From an uncultured beta proteobacterium (lineage in GTDB: Bacteria; Pseudomonadota; Gammaproteobacteria; Burkholderiales; SG8-39): a stretch of 64,000 nt of DNA. Positions 1 through 8,338 of the stretch are shown in pieces (the stretch's first letter is position 1; each line of letters opens with the position of its first letter). A program made the translations under genes and the position numbers. The stretch covers positions 1-64,000 of the forward strand of contig CAIOLO010000044.1 of the NCBI GenBank assembly GCA_903859155.1, in the 5' to 3' direction. The notes beneath the pieces were generated by a model. It saw only the letters and a list, made by a program, of their open reading frames with translations. It ran no database searches and was not told the DNA's origin.

Positions 1-999
1 CTGTGCCATGCGGCACAGCGCGGCGTCAGCGTACGCCTTATGGTGGACGGTTTTGGCGCGCGCGACATGGCGCCCTCGCTGCGCGCGGCGCTGCTCGCCG
101 CCGGCGTTCAGCTGCTCGTATACCGGCCGAAAATCTCGCCCTTGACCCTGCGCCGGAGGAGGCTGCGGCGCATGCATCGCAAAATGGCGGTGACCGACAA
201 CCTGGTGGCCTTCGTCGGCGGCATCAACATCATCGACGATTACGACACCCCCGGCCAGACCCCCCCCCGTCACGACTACGCTGTGCGCATCGAAGGGCCG
301 CTGGTTGCGGAAGTGCTTGCCAAAGCGGAAATGCTCTGGGGTCTGGTGGCCTGGGCGAGCCTGCGGCGGCGCTGGCGGGCCGCGCGGCGGGTACGGGCCG
401 CACCGCCCGTGGCGGGGAACCAGAGCGCGGCGCTGGTCATCCGCGACAATCTGCGGCACCGCGCCGATATCGAGGAGGCCTACCTCGAGGCCATCGATGC
501 GGCGCGCGAGGAAATCATCATTGCCAACGCCTACTTTTTCCCCGGCCAGCGCTTCCGCCGCGCGCTCACCGACGCGGCGATGCGCGGGGTGCGGGTGCGC
601 CTGCTGCTGCAGGGACGGGTCGAGTACCTGCTGCTGCATTACGCGTCACGTTCGCTGTACGGGTCGCTGCTCGAGGCGGGCGTGGAGATCCACGAATACA
701 CCCGCGGGTTCCTGCATGCCAAGGTAGCGGTCTGCGACCGTCGCTGGACAACGGTGGGATCGTCCAATATCGACCCTTTCAGCCTGCTGCTGGCACGGGA
801 GGCCAACATCGTCGTAGATGATCGCGGCTTCGCCGAAGACTTGCGCAGGAGTCTGCTCGAAGCACTGGAACAGCGGGCTCACCCCTTGCATGCCGAGCAC
901 TGGCGATCCCAATCTGCCTTGAAAAAGCTGCAAAGCTGGTCGGCCTATCAGCTGGTCCGGATCCTCATGGGACTGTTCGGCTACGGCAATCAACTATGA
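1..999 (+). CDS. clsB: Cardiolipin synthase / phospholipase D-family protein (5' end outside window)
   Basis: Phospholipase D-superfamily enzyme, probably a ClsB-type cardiolipin synthase that joins phospholipid head groups at the inner membrane. Two HKD motifs are visible: HRKMAVTD from about nt 175, followed by GGINI, and HAKVAVCD from about nt 715, followed by GSSNID. This two-HKD layout defines the family. The reading frame is open to the first base, so the N-terminus lies upstream; an internal ATG at 40 is too far into the first catalytic domain to be the true start. The stop is at 997-999. The DUF2062 gene follows after about 50 bases on the same strand and may be cotranscribed. Assignment to ClsB rather than another PLD enzyme is inference. 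Confidence 0.85.
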   Translation: MCHAAQRGVSVRLMVDGFGARDMAPSLRAALLAAGVQLLVYRPKISPLTLRRRRLRRMHRKMAVTDNLVAFVGGINIIDDYDTPGQTPPRHDYAVRIEGPLVAEVLAKAEMLWGLVAWASLRRRWRAARRVRAAPPVAGNQSAALVIRDNLRHRADIEEAYLEAIDAAREEIIIANAYFFPGQRFRRALTDAAMRGVRVRLLLQGRVEYLLLHYASRSLYGSLLEAGVEIHEYTRGFLHAKVAVCDRRWTTVGSSNIDPFSLLLAREANIVVDDRGFAEDLRRSLLEALEQRAHPLHAEHWRSQSALKKLQSWSAYQLVRILMGLFGYGNQL

Positions 1000-1051
1000 G
1001 TGCGGCCCGGCGACTGCGTCTCCCGCGCTATGACCTGATGGACACGCTCTG

Positions 1052-1609
1052 ATGGTGCGGCACCGCCTGAGAAAGTACCTGCCCAGCCGCGACAGCGTCG
1101 AGCAGAACCGGCATTTGCGGCGCTTTGGCGGCTTGCTGCAGCACCCCAATCTGTGGAGCCTGAATCGCCGCTCGGTGTCCGGGGGTGTCGCGGTCGGCTT
1201 GTTTTCCGGGCTGGTGCCTGGTCCCCTGCAGATGCTCGCCGCCGCGCTGCTTGCCGTGCCGCTGCGGGTCAATCTGCCGGTAGCGCTGGTAACCACGTTT
1301 TACACCAACCCGTTCACCATTGGACCGCTATACCTGCTCGCCTATGCGTACGGCCGGCTACTGGTCGGGGGCGAAGCTCTGACCGTGCACGCGCCTGCCT
1401 TTGACTGGCTGAACCTGTGGGCATGGTTAGAGGCCTACGCGGCCTGGACGCTTACTCTGGGCAGACCGCTACTGGTCGGCCTGACCGCCCTGGCGCTGAC
1501 GCTCGCCGCGTGTGGGTGGGTGCTGGTGCGAATCGGCTGGCGCCTGCAGGTGATCCTTGCCTGGCGCCGCCGCTCGGCGCGGCGCACCAATGCTTCGCGA
1601 CACCGTTAA
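1052..1609 (+). CDS. DUF2062 family membrane protein
   Basis: A 185-residue integral membrane protein. The core RSVSGGVAVGLFSGLVPGP followed by a TNPFT segment is characteristic of DUF2062 proteins, whose biochemical role is unknown. Three hydrophobic stretches are visible, at about residues 45-75, 78-105 and 130-165, and both ends are basic. It follows the cardiolipin synthase gene on the same strand, so a role in envelope or lipid biology is possible but only inferred from position. The ATG at 1052 is the first in-frame start before the conserved region and gives the usual family length. Confidence 0.75.
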   Translation: MVRHRLRKYLPSRDSVEQNRHLRRFGGLLQHPNLWSLNRRSVSGGVAVGLFSGLVPGPLQMLAAALLAVPLRVNLPVALVTTFYTNPFTIGPLYLLAYAYGRLLVGGEALTVHAPAFDWLNLWAWLEAYAAWTLTLGRPLLVGLTALALTLAACGWVLVRIGWRLQVILAWRRRSARRTNASRHR

Positions 1610-1710
1610 AATATACCCATAGCTATATCAAAAACAGCTGGAAACTGGCTTTATCAGGCTATTTCAATATAATAATTCAGACAATTGCCGCACAAGTGCT
1701 GGCACTGCCA

Positions 1711-2133
1711 TCAACGAATAATCAGCACCGGAACGGTACAAGCCGCTAGCACCCGGGTGGCAACCGAACCCAGCACCAGGTTCCTGAACAGGCTGCGGCC
1801 ATGCGAACCCATAACCACCATGTCGAATTTGCCCCGTTTGGCCAGGTCAGCGATTTCGTCCCCGGGTTGGCCGACCTTGAGCACTTCGGTGAATTCCAGC
1901 CCCGCGGCCCTCAGCGCGCGGCGCATCCCCTTCATTTCCTTTTCGTACGCATCCTGATAGTAGGACTGGATGTTGGTCTTGGAAAAACGACCCGCCACAT
2001 GCGGGGGGAGCGCCATCTGGACATTGACCACCATAACGGTGGTGCCCGGGCCGAAGAAATTCATGTGCTCTTTCACATAGGCTATCGCCTGCTTGCTGTG
2101 CGCGCTGCCGTCAACCGCCATCAGAATTTTCAT
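1711..2133 (-). CDS. Universal stress protein (UspA family)
   Basis: A 140-residue single-domain universal stress protein, cytoplasmic and probably dimeric. It opens with MKILMAVDGS, the usual first strand and loop. It ends with the nucleotide-binding signature G-x2-G-x9-G-S (GSHGRS then LGSVAT), so it should belong to the ATP-binding UspA subclass. The start at 2133 is chosen because the family always begins at this strand and a GGGGG-type ribosome site precedes it; 52 extra in-frame codons upstream resemble no Usp. It converges with the DUF2062 gene and is divergent from the diguanylate cyclase gene. Regulation is not evident. Confidence 0.9.
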   Translation of the reverse strand: MKILMAVDGSAHSKQAIAYVKEHMNFFGPGTTVMVVNVQMALPPHVAGRFSKTNIQSYYQDAYEKEMKGMRRALRAAGLEFTEVLKVGQPGDEIADLAKRGKFDMVVMGSHGRSLFRNLVLGSVATRVLAACTVPVLIIR

Positions 2134-2415
2134 GCTGCCCCCGAAAAATTGAGTAACAGGGGGATTATAGGGGCGAAACAAATCCTGCGATCTGATTTGC
2201 GTCAAGACGGTCCGGGCCACTCGTCGCGAAACGGCACTGCCGCGGCCACCCGGATTCCGGCATCGGCGACCACGCGGCCAATCGGGCAAGAAACCATCGC
2301 AAGCGTTTGCGTTATCCTTGGGGCCAATGTCATGAATACTGTAGAGACATGACGGCGCGGCAAGGCAGCTGTTTATCCCGATCGCGGCGCCAAGCCGTCA
2401 ACCCCCGTACTCACG

Positions 2416-3675
2416 ATGCCCGAACTCCTCCAGCAACTTTCTTTGATGGCTTTCGAAGCAGCGTTCGCCGCCGCTGTGATACTGGCGCTGTTCAGCGCCC
2501 GAGGAATTCTCGGTTTTGCCTCGATCTACACCACCGTCGGCGTGCTCTATTACCTGGCGACGCTGCTGGCCGGCACCACCTTCATCCAGGTGGCCCCGGG
2601 ACTGCTGATGAGCCCGGGCTCGGTGGCGCTGTTTCCGGCCAGCCTGTTCGCCGTGCTGCTTGTCTACATCCGCGAAGACGCAAAGGAAGCGCGCAACATG
2701 ATCTACGGGCTGCTCGCGGCGAACGTGTCCGCGAGCTTTATCGGGTTGCTTATCGTCCAGCACCTGAGTGGCCCGCTATCGGTCAACCCGCTGGGACTGC
2801 CGCCCGAGTTGTTCGTACAGTCGCCGCGCCTGTTCATCGTCGGCACCCTCGCACTGTATGCCGACACCATACTCATCATCCTTGCCTACGAGGCGGTGTC
2901 GCGGCTGCTGAAACCCCTGCTGCTCAGGATCTGGGCCACGCTTGCCCTGGTGCTGGTATTCGACACCCTGCTTTTTGTCACCGGCGGCTTTGTCGAGCAC
3001 CCGGCCTACGTCGAAATCCTTCTCTCGGGAATCCTCGGCAAGATCGCGGCGGCGGCCATATACGCTGTCGCCCTGACCTTGTATCTGCCACGCACCCGTA
3101 CCGCAGCGGATAAACACCCCGGTCTTGGCGACCTGTTCCAGGTACTCACCTACCGTCAGAAATTCGAGGCACTACTGGCGCACGCCGCGCGCGACCCGCT
3201 CACCGGCGTATACAACCGGGGATTCTGCGACGAAATGCTGCATTCGCAGATAGCTGCCGCCAGACGCGGCGACACCGCGGTCTCGGTGATGATGGTCGAT
3301 GTCGACCATTTCAAGCGTATCAATGACAATCATGGACACCCTGAAGGGGACCGGGCGTTGCGGGTGATTGCACAGACGCTCGCGGGCGTGGCACGTGCCT
3401 CGGATGTCGTTTGCCGCTACGGAGGCGAGGAATTCTGCATCATCCTCCCCGCCACGCCACTCGACAACGCCGCCATGCTCGCCGGAAGGCTCTGCGATGA
3501 AGTGCCGGCCGCGTGCGCGCGCGAGGGCATTGGCGGCGGCATGCGCGTCACTGTCACCATTGGCCTGGCCGCCTATCCGGACGATGGTGCGGCATCCGGC
3601 CTGCTGGTGTATGTGGCCGACCAGCGGCTGTACCGGGGCAAAAATGCCGGCCGCGACCGGTTCGTGGCCGCGTGA
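2416..3675 (+). CDS. Membrane-bound diguanylate cyclase (GGDEF domain)
   Basis: A 419-residue protein that should make cyclic di-GMP from two GTP. Residues about 1-225 contain some seven hydrophobic segments forming an unassigned membrane sensor region. A GGDEF domain follows, at about residues 255-418. The catalytic loop is GGEEF at residues 336-340, an active variant. An inhibitory-site RxxD lies at 327-330, exactly five residues upstream, so product feedback inhibition is expected. The segment DPLTGVYNR and the metal-binding VDVDHFK are also present. It is divergent from the usp gene and not obviously in an operon. The membrane part was not matched to a named MASE domain, so the signal it senses is unknown. 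Confidence 0.9.
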   Translation: MPELLQQLSLMAFEAAFAAAVILALFSARGILGFASIYTTVGVLYYLATLLAGTTFIQVAPGLLMSPGSVALFPASLFAVLLVYIREDAKEARNMIYGLLAANVSASFIGLLIVQHLSGPLSVNPLGLPPELFVQSPRLFIVGTLALYADTILIILAYEAVSRLLKPLLLRIWATLALVLVFDTLLFVTGGFVEHPAYVEILLSGILGKIAAAAIYAVALTLYLPRTRTAADKHPGLGDLFQVLTYRQKFEALLAHAARDPLTGVYNRGFCDEMLHSQIAAARRGDTAVSVMMVDVDHFKRINDNHGHPEGDRALRVIAQTLAGVARASDVVCRYGGEEFCIILPATPLDNAAMLAGRLCDEVPAACAREGIGGGMRVTVTIGLAAYPDDGAASGLLVYVADQRLYRGKNAGRDRFVAA

Positions 3676-3795
3676 GACTGCAGGCCCAGGGCACGACTTG
3701 AGCCTCCCCTGACCGCCCGGCGCAAGCTGCCCGGCAACACACGCCGATCCACGCAACGGTGTAAAGTTCGCGCCGCCCCTGAAGAGGAAACCGCC

Positions 3796-4782
3796 ATGTC
3801 AATTCTGCGCATGATTGTTATCGCCGTCGGGTATGTCGCCGCATTTGCCGCCGCATTTTCCGCCGCATTTTCCGCAAATGCGCAATATCCCGACAAACCC
3901 ATCCGACTGATCGTTCCGCAGGCTGCCGGCAGCAATACCGATATCGTTGCGCGCGCCCTGGCCGTGGAACTCGTGCCGCAGATCGGCGCGCAACTGGTGA
4001 TTGACAACCGCCCCGGCGCAGGACTGATCATCGGCCTGGAGATTACGGCCCGATCCGCCCCGGACGGCTACACCCTATGCATGTCGCCGATCGGCGCGCT
4101 GGTGATCAGTCCGCACATGTTCGCCAAGCTCCCCTACGACATCGAGCGCGACTTCCAGCCGGTCGTTCAGCTCACCAATAATCCGCTGATGCTGGCGGTG
4201 TCGACCTCGCTGCCGGTGAATTCGGCGCGTGACATCATCGATTACGCCAAACAGAATCCGGGCAAGCTTTCGTTTGCCTCCTCCACCGCCGGATCGCCCG
4301 GACACCTCGCCGGCGAACTTCTCAAGCAGCTGACCGGAGGACAGGTCGAACACATCCCCTACAAAGGGGGCGCGCAGGCCATTGCCGACCTCATCGCCGG
4401 ACGCGTGCAGATCATGTTCGAAGGCATGAATTCCATGGCACCGCATGTGAAGGGCGGCAAACTGCGCGGCATCGCGGTGACATCGCTGAAACGCGTGGGC
4501 GCCTTCCCCGACATCCCGACCATGGCAGAGTCCGGAGTGCCGGGTTTTGACATCAGCGCCTGGCAGGGCATGGTGGCACCGGCGGGCCTGCCGCGGCCGC
4601 TGCTTGATCGCATCAACGCGGCGGTCAATCGTGCCATCGCCATGCCCAATTTCAAGACGCGCATGGTGGAACTTGGCAGCGAGTCCTCGGGCGGTACGCC
4701 CGAGGAATTCACCGCGCTGATCCGCCGCGATTCGGCGCGCTGGGGCGAGGTCATTCGCAAGGCGGGCATCAAGGCCGATTAG
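3796..4782 (+). CDS. Bug/TctC-family periplasmic solute receptor
   Basis: A 328-residue tripartite-tricarboxylate-type receptor that would bind a small carboxylate or related solute in the periplasm. The signal peptide is Ala/Phe-rich and ends in NAQ before YPDKPIRLIVP, the conserved mature N-terminus of the family. Other family marks are PDGYTL, a GSPGHLAGE loop and HIPYKGG. No TctA/TctB membrane partner lies nearby, so it is an orphan receptor. The downstream Rieske oxygenase gene, on the same strand 283 bases away, may act on the same substrate, but that is inference. The signal peptide core contains a 12-base tandem repeat. Confidence 0.9.
   Translation: MSILRMIVIAVGYVAAFAAAFSAAFSANAQYPDKPIRLIVPQAAGSNTDIVARALAVELVPQIGAQLVIDNRPGAGLIIGLEITARSAPDGYTLCMSPIGALVISPHMFAKLPYDIERDFQPVVQLTNNPLMLAVSTSLPVNSARDIIDYAKQNPGKLSFASSTAGSPGHLAGELLKQLTGGQVEHIPYKGGAQAIADLIAGRVQIMFEGMNSMAPHVKGGKLRGIAVTSLKRVGAFPDIPTMAESGVPGFDISAWQGMVAPAGLPRPLLDRINAAVNRAIAMPNFKTRMVELGSESSGGTPEEFTALIRRDSARWGEVIRKAGIKAD
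3838..3873 (+). repeat. Three tandem 12-base units in a signal peptide
   Basis: Three consecutive copies of gccgcattttcc; the first differs by one base. They encode AAFA, AAFS and AAFS in the hydrophobic core of the Bug receptor signal peptide. The unit is a multiple of three, so copy-number change would alter core length without a frameshift. Confidence 0.85.
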
Positions 4783-4980
4783 GCACCCGCGGTATCTGCG
4801 TGGGACGCGGATTTTTAACTGGGGAATCCGTAACGGGTCGTCCCAATTTACCCGCACCACCGGGCAGGTTGAAGCCCTGCATTGAAGCATCGCTCAACTC
4901 ACGGCAAAGCGGCGGCCCGGTACTGCAAAAGGAGCGGGTGCTGCGGGGACGGCACAGCGTAAAAAATGCGCAAGAATGAT

Positions 4981-4994
4981 TTGATCCCGATCAA
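4981..4994. promoter_or_regulatory. Candidate operator upstream of the Rieske oxygenase gene
   Basis: A perfect inverted repeat, TTGATC-CC-GATCAA, 71 bases upstream of the Rieske oxygenase ATG. Its size and position suit a dimeric catabolic regulator such as a GntR or LysR member, but no regulator gene is adjacent, so the assignment is inference. The rest of the 283-base gap (4783-5065) shows only an AAGGGG ribosome site before the ATG. Confidence 0.35.
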
Positions 4995-5065
4995 GAGCGA
5001 AGCGTGGGGCCGCACCTAGAATCCTCCCGCCTGCAGTAACCAACAATCGATAATAAGGGGAAAAC

Positions 5066-6352
5066 ATGCTAAGAAGGGAACAGAACGATCTCGTTACACA
5101 AACCGGACCCGGCACCGCGATGGGCAACCTGTTCAGGAGCTACTGGACGCCGGTCCTGCTCGCTGAAGAATTGCCCAGGAACGACTGCCCGCCGGTGCGC
5201 GTCAAGGTGTTGTCCGAATCGCTGATCGCATTCCGTGACACCGAGGGCCGCTACGGCCTGATCGACGAGTTCTGCCCGCATCGCCGCGTATCGATGTGGT
5301 TCGGCCGCAACGAGCAGAACGGCCTGCGTTGCGCCTATCACGGCTGGAAGTTCGATGTCGCCGGGCGCTGCATGGACATCCCCTCCGAGCCCGAATCGAG
5401 CGGTGTCGTCGCGCGCATAAAAATGAAGTCCTATCCGCTGGTATTGCGCGGCGGCGTGCTCTGGACCTACATGGGGCCGCCGGAAAAGCAGCCGCCGCTG
5501 CCGGAGTGGGAGTTCGCGACGGTGGCCGATGACCAGCGCTTCGTCTCGAAGCGGATACAGGAGAGCAACTGGCTGCAGGCCATGGAAGGCGGCATCGATT
5601 CGAGCCACGTGTCCTTCCTGCACCAGGGCAACATCAATTCCGATCCGCTGTTCAAGGGCGCCAAGGGCAACCAGTACAACCTGAGCGATGCCCGGCCGGT
5701 GTTCGAGGTGGTCGAGAGCGCCGGCGGCCTGTACATCGGCGCGCGGCGCAATGCCGAGAACGGCAACTACTACTGGCGCATCACGCAATTCGTCCTGCCT
5801 TCGTTCACCATGATCGCGCCGCGCGGCGGCCACAGCGTGCACGGGCATTTCTGGATTCCGATCGACGACGACAACTGCATGACCTGGAGCTACGACTACC
5901 ACCCGACGCGCAAGCTGACCGAAATCGAACTTCAATCGATGCGCGACGGCAAGGGCGTGCACTGCAAACTCGTGCCCGGCACGTTTATTCCCCAGGCCAA
6001 CAAGAGCAACGACTACCTGATGGACCGCGGGGCGCAAATGCGCGGGGAAACCTACAGCGGGGTCGAGGGTATCGCGTTGCAGGACGGTTCACTGCAGGAG
6101 AGCATGGGCCCGATAGTCGACAGAACCCTGGAAAACCTGGTTGGTACCGACAAGGGGATTGTCATGGCGCGCCACCGCCTGATGCAGGCCGCCAGGGATC
6201 TGGCGGACAAGGGCACTATCCCCCCGGGAGTCGACGTGGCGCATCAGCGCGTACGCTCGGCCGCGGTGATCCTCCCGCCTGATCGCCCCTACAAGGATGC
6301 GGCCAGCAAGGAACTCACGGCACGCGCCGGCGAGGCACCGGCGACCGTTTGA
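5066..6352 (+). CDS. Rieske-type aromatic-ring oxygenase, oxygenase component
   Basis: A 428-residue iron-sulfur oxygenase resembling phthalate 4,5-dioxygenase and related demethylases. The Rieske [2Fe-2S] ligands are C70-P-H72 and C89-A-Y-H92. The mononuclear iron site appears as D178-x2-H181-x4-H186. Such enzymes hydroxylate or demethylate aromatic acids using electrons from a separate reductase. No reductase gene is in the window, so it must come from elsewhere. AAGGGG lies at good spacing before the ATG. A strong terminator follows the stop. A Bug receptor precedes it on the same strand. The substrate cannot be told from sequence. Confidence 0.9.
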   Translation: MLRREQNDLVTQTGPGTAMGNLFRSYWTPVLLAEELPRNDCPPVRVKVLSESLIAFRDTEGRYGLIDEFCPHRRVSMWFGRNEQNGLRCAYHGWKFDVAGRCMDIPSEPESSGVVARIKMKSYPLVLRGGVLWTYMGPPEKQPPLPEWEFATVADDQRFVSKRIQESNWLQAMEGGIDSSHVSFLHQGNINSDPLFKGAKGNQYNLSDARPVFEVVESAGGLYIGARRNAENGNYYWRITQFVLPSFTMIAPRGGHSVHGHFWIPIDDDNCMTWSYDYHPTRKLTEIELQSMRDGKGVHCKLVPGTFIPQANKSNDYLMDRGAQMRGETYSGVEGIALQDGSLQESMGPIVDRTLENLVGTDKGIVMARHRLMQAARDLADKGTIPPGVDVAHQRVRSAAVILPPDRPYKDAASKELTARAGEAPATV

Positions 6353-6384
6353 TTGCCGGAATTCGCGATATGAGGTGTTAAACA

Positions 6385-6423
6385 GCAGCCCCCACCGCGA
6401 CGGGGGCTGCCTCAACGCTTTTT
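6385..6423 (+). terminator. Intrinsic terminator after the Rieske oxygenase gene
   Basis: A 9-bp perfect GC-rich stem (gcagccccc at 6385-6393 with gggggctgc at 6402-6410) and an 8-base loop, followed within 8 bases by five Ts on the plus strand. It lies between two convergent genes. On the minus strand no comparable T tract follows, so its main role should be to end the Rieske transcript. Confidence 0.75.
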
Positions 6424-6873
6424 CGTCACCTCCACCACGCCGCGATCGGCGTCGACCCTCACCCAGTCGCCGGTTTCGATGACCTGCAGCGGATCGCGAT
6501 CGAAATCCGTCATGGCAGGTGCATGCGTCACCACCGCGCCCAAGGCGATCTTGGTGGTCATTTCATTGAACAGCATTGCCGCCGGCGCCGTCCCGGCCAG
6601 TCGCGCAATGTGGAACTGGTTGGACCAGCCCGAAGAGCCCTTCGCGCCGGGGAACACCAGCACCTTGCCCTTGAAGCTCTGGCCGCGCAGCTGGTGACGG
6701 GTTTCGATGATGGTGCCGGTGCTCGGGTCGATACCGCCCCAACCCGAGACGCGATCGCGCGTCACCAGGGCCTCGCCTTCGCAACAACCGCCCACCACCT
6801 TGCGGCCGCGAAGGATGATCTTTTCACCGGGCGCCCTGCCCGCATCAAGCCCTGCATTCATGGCTGCACTCAT
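6412..6873 (-). CDS. Aconitase X swivel domain (small subunit, DUF126)
   Basis: A 153-residue small subunit of an aconitase-X hydro-lyase, the swivelling domain that closes over the active site of the large subunit. Recognisable elements are the glycine-rich KGKVLVFPGAKGSSG loop and the hydrophobic core ending in VVTHAPAMTDFDRDP. It starts at 6873, where ATGA overlaps the stop of the large-subunit gene by four bases, so translation is coupled and the two form one enzyme. Known aconitase-X enzymes dehydrate cis-3-hydroxy-L-proline or mevalonate 5-phosphate; which reaction applies here is not determined. Confidence 0.85.
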   Translation of the reverse strand: MSAAMNAGLDAGRAPGEKIILRGRKVVGGCCEGEALVTRDRVSGWGGIDPSTGTIIETRHQLRGQSFKGKVLVFPGAKGSSGWSNQFHIARLAGTAPAAMLFNEMTTKIALGAVVTHAPAMTDFDRDPLQVIETGDWVRVDADRGVVEVTKKR

Positions 6874-8153
6874 TTGAGGTCTCCGTTGAAGCGCCCGCTC
6901 ACCGCCGCATCGATGCAGTCCTCGGTGGTGCCGAACCAGCCTTGTATGCCCATCATCGCGGGCAGATAGTGCGCCTGTTTCATCGAGTCGAATGCGGCAA
7001 CCTTGGTGCCTTTCGGTATGGCCTTGGCCATCGCCGAGCAGGTGTCGGTCATGATCTTCGCGCCTGCCGCCTCGATGATGCTGGTGTAACCGTTCTGATC
7101 GGCGAGGGACTTGATGACGCGCGGCGTGAATATCCACAGCGACACATCCGGATGCAGGCGCTTGCCCTCGAGCAGTTTGGCGGCCTCCCAGATCTGCTCG
7201 ATGGTGTAATGCGGGCAGCCCAGCATCACGTACTGGATCTCGCGATCCCTGGCGGTGGCATTGACCAGTTCATAGGCGCGGCGTCTCTCCGCCATGCCGT
7301 AACGGATAGTGGCCACCGGTTGCTTCGGACCGAAGGCGCTCTCCAAAGTCGGCGCCTCGGGCGTAATCCCCACCAGGTGGTACATCTCGACCCCGCCGGA
7401 TGAAGAGGCCGCCGCGCCGAAGTGCTTGAGGCGCGGCAGGTTGGGCACATGGCGGATGCCCTTCAGGACCGGGATGCGATCCTGTACGATCTCGCCCACG
7501 TAATAGCCGAGCAGGCCCCAGTCGGCGGTAGTCTCGACATCGATATCCACTTCCACCAGATGCGTGCCGTAGCGGTTCTCGTCGCAGTGGTAGCCCCAAT
7601 AAGGAATCTTGCCGGTGAGCATCGCCGCACCGGTGCTCTCGCGCCCCTCGGTATTGGTGCGCGCCCCCAGCACCGAATTGCAGTAGATCACCGCGGAGGA
7701 CTCCATCCAGGCGCAGTGCTCGCCTTTGACCGGAACATTGCCCACCTGATAAGGGGTGCAGGTGTTCATCAGTTGCACCCCCAGGCCGGAACTCCAGGCA
7801 TTGCCCTTTCTGAACAAGTTCACCACTTCGGGTGCGATACCTTGCAGCTCGGCGTAATCCGGATCCATGCCCTGCTGCAGATGGGTGGCGAAAGCGCGCA
7901 CCTTGGGCACCTGCACCACCGTGGCGCTGTCCAGGTTGAATTCGGAAAACACCGCGTCCATGCCACCGGGCTTTTGCGCATACTGGCGCATGAAGGGCGT
8001 GGTCGCGCCGATGGTGCCGCAGACGTTGCGGGTGTCGACCAGCCGCTCGGCGCCCAGCGCCTCGCCGTAACGCATGAGCAGATCCATGGCGCGTTGTATC
8101 GCCGGACCTTCGGCGCCGTCGAGCATGGCGCGTTCCTGATCGTTAAGTTTCAT
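6870..8153 (-). CDS. Aconitase X catalytic domain (large subunit, DUF521)
   Basis: A 427-residue catalytic subunit of aconitase X, which uses an Fe-S cluster in a dehydration reaction. Family landmarks include the start KLNDQERAMLDG, the segment NVCGTIGATTPF and the Cys-containing stretch that includes GEHCAWMESSAVIYCNS. The late GCPHYT motif is also present. Several of these cysteines are probable cluster ligands. It is the promoter-proximal gene of a two-gene unit with the swivel subunit. An FAD-dependent oxidoreductase gene lies upstream on the same strand, separated by a long perfect palindrome. Together they suggest a catabolic pathway for a hydroxy acid or imino acid, which is inference. 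Confidence 0.9.
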   Translation of the reverse strand: MKLNDQERAMLDGAEGPAIQRAMDLLMRYGEALGAERLVDTRNVCGTIGATTPFMRQYAQKPGGMDAVFSEFNLDSATVVQVPKVRAFATHLQQGMDPDYAELQGIAPEVVNLFRKGNAWSSGLGVQLMNTCTPYQVGNVPVKGEHCAWMESSAVIYCNSVLGARTNTEGRESTGAAMLTGKIPYWGYHCDENRYGTHLVEVDIDVETTADWGLLGYYVGEIVQDRIPVLKGIRHVPNLPRLKHFGAAASSSGGVEMYHLVGITPEAPTLESAFGPKQPVATIRYGMAERRRAYELVNATARDREIQYVMLGCPHYTIEQIWEAAKLLEGKRLHPDVSLWIFTPRVIKSLADQNGYTSIIEAAGAKIMTDTCSAMAKAIPKGTKVAAFDSMKQAHYLPAMMGIQGWFGTTEDCIDAAVSGRFNGDLK

Positions 8154-8221
8154 GCATGTCCTCGCTTCTCAAAACCGGGCCAGAGGAAAAGTACGGCCTG
8201 CTTCATATTGACGTCCGCTTT

Positions 8222-8271
8222 TCCCGTCATTTGGGCAAGTTGCAAAGGCGCAACTTGCCCAAATGACGGGA
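8222..8271. repeat. Perfect 22-bp inverted repeat between two genes
   Basis: Arms at 8222-8243 and 8250-8271 are perfectly complementary over 22 bases, with a 6-base spacer (aaaggc). It sits 50 bases before the end of the upstream FAD oxidoreductase gene's downstream gap and 68 bases before the aconitase-X start on the transcribed strand. No T tract follows on the minus strand, so it is not a standard terminator. It could act as an mRNA-stabilising hairpin, an attenuator, or a dispersed palindromic element. Confidence 0.85.
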
Positions 8272-8338
8272 CGTATACAAAACCCGGTACTTGCCAGTTT
8301 TGGCATCACCTGCTGATTGTCAGGTGAGCTGAAATGTT

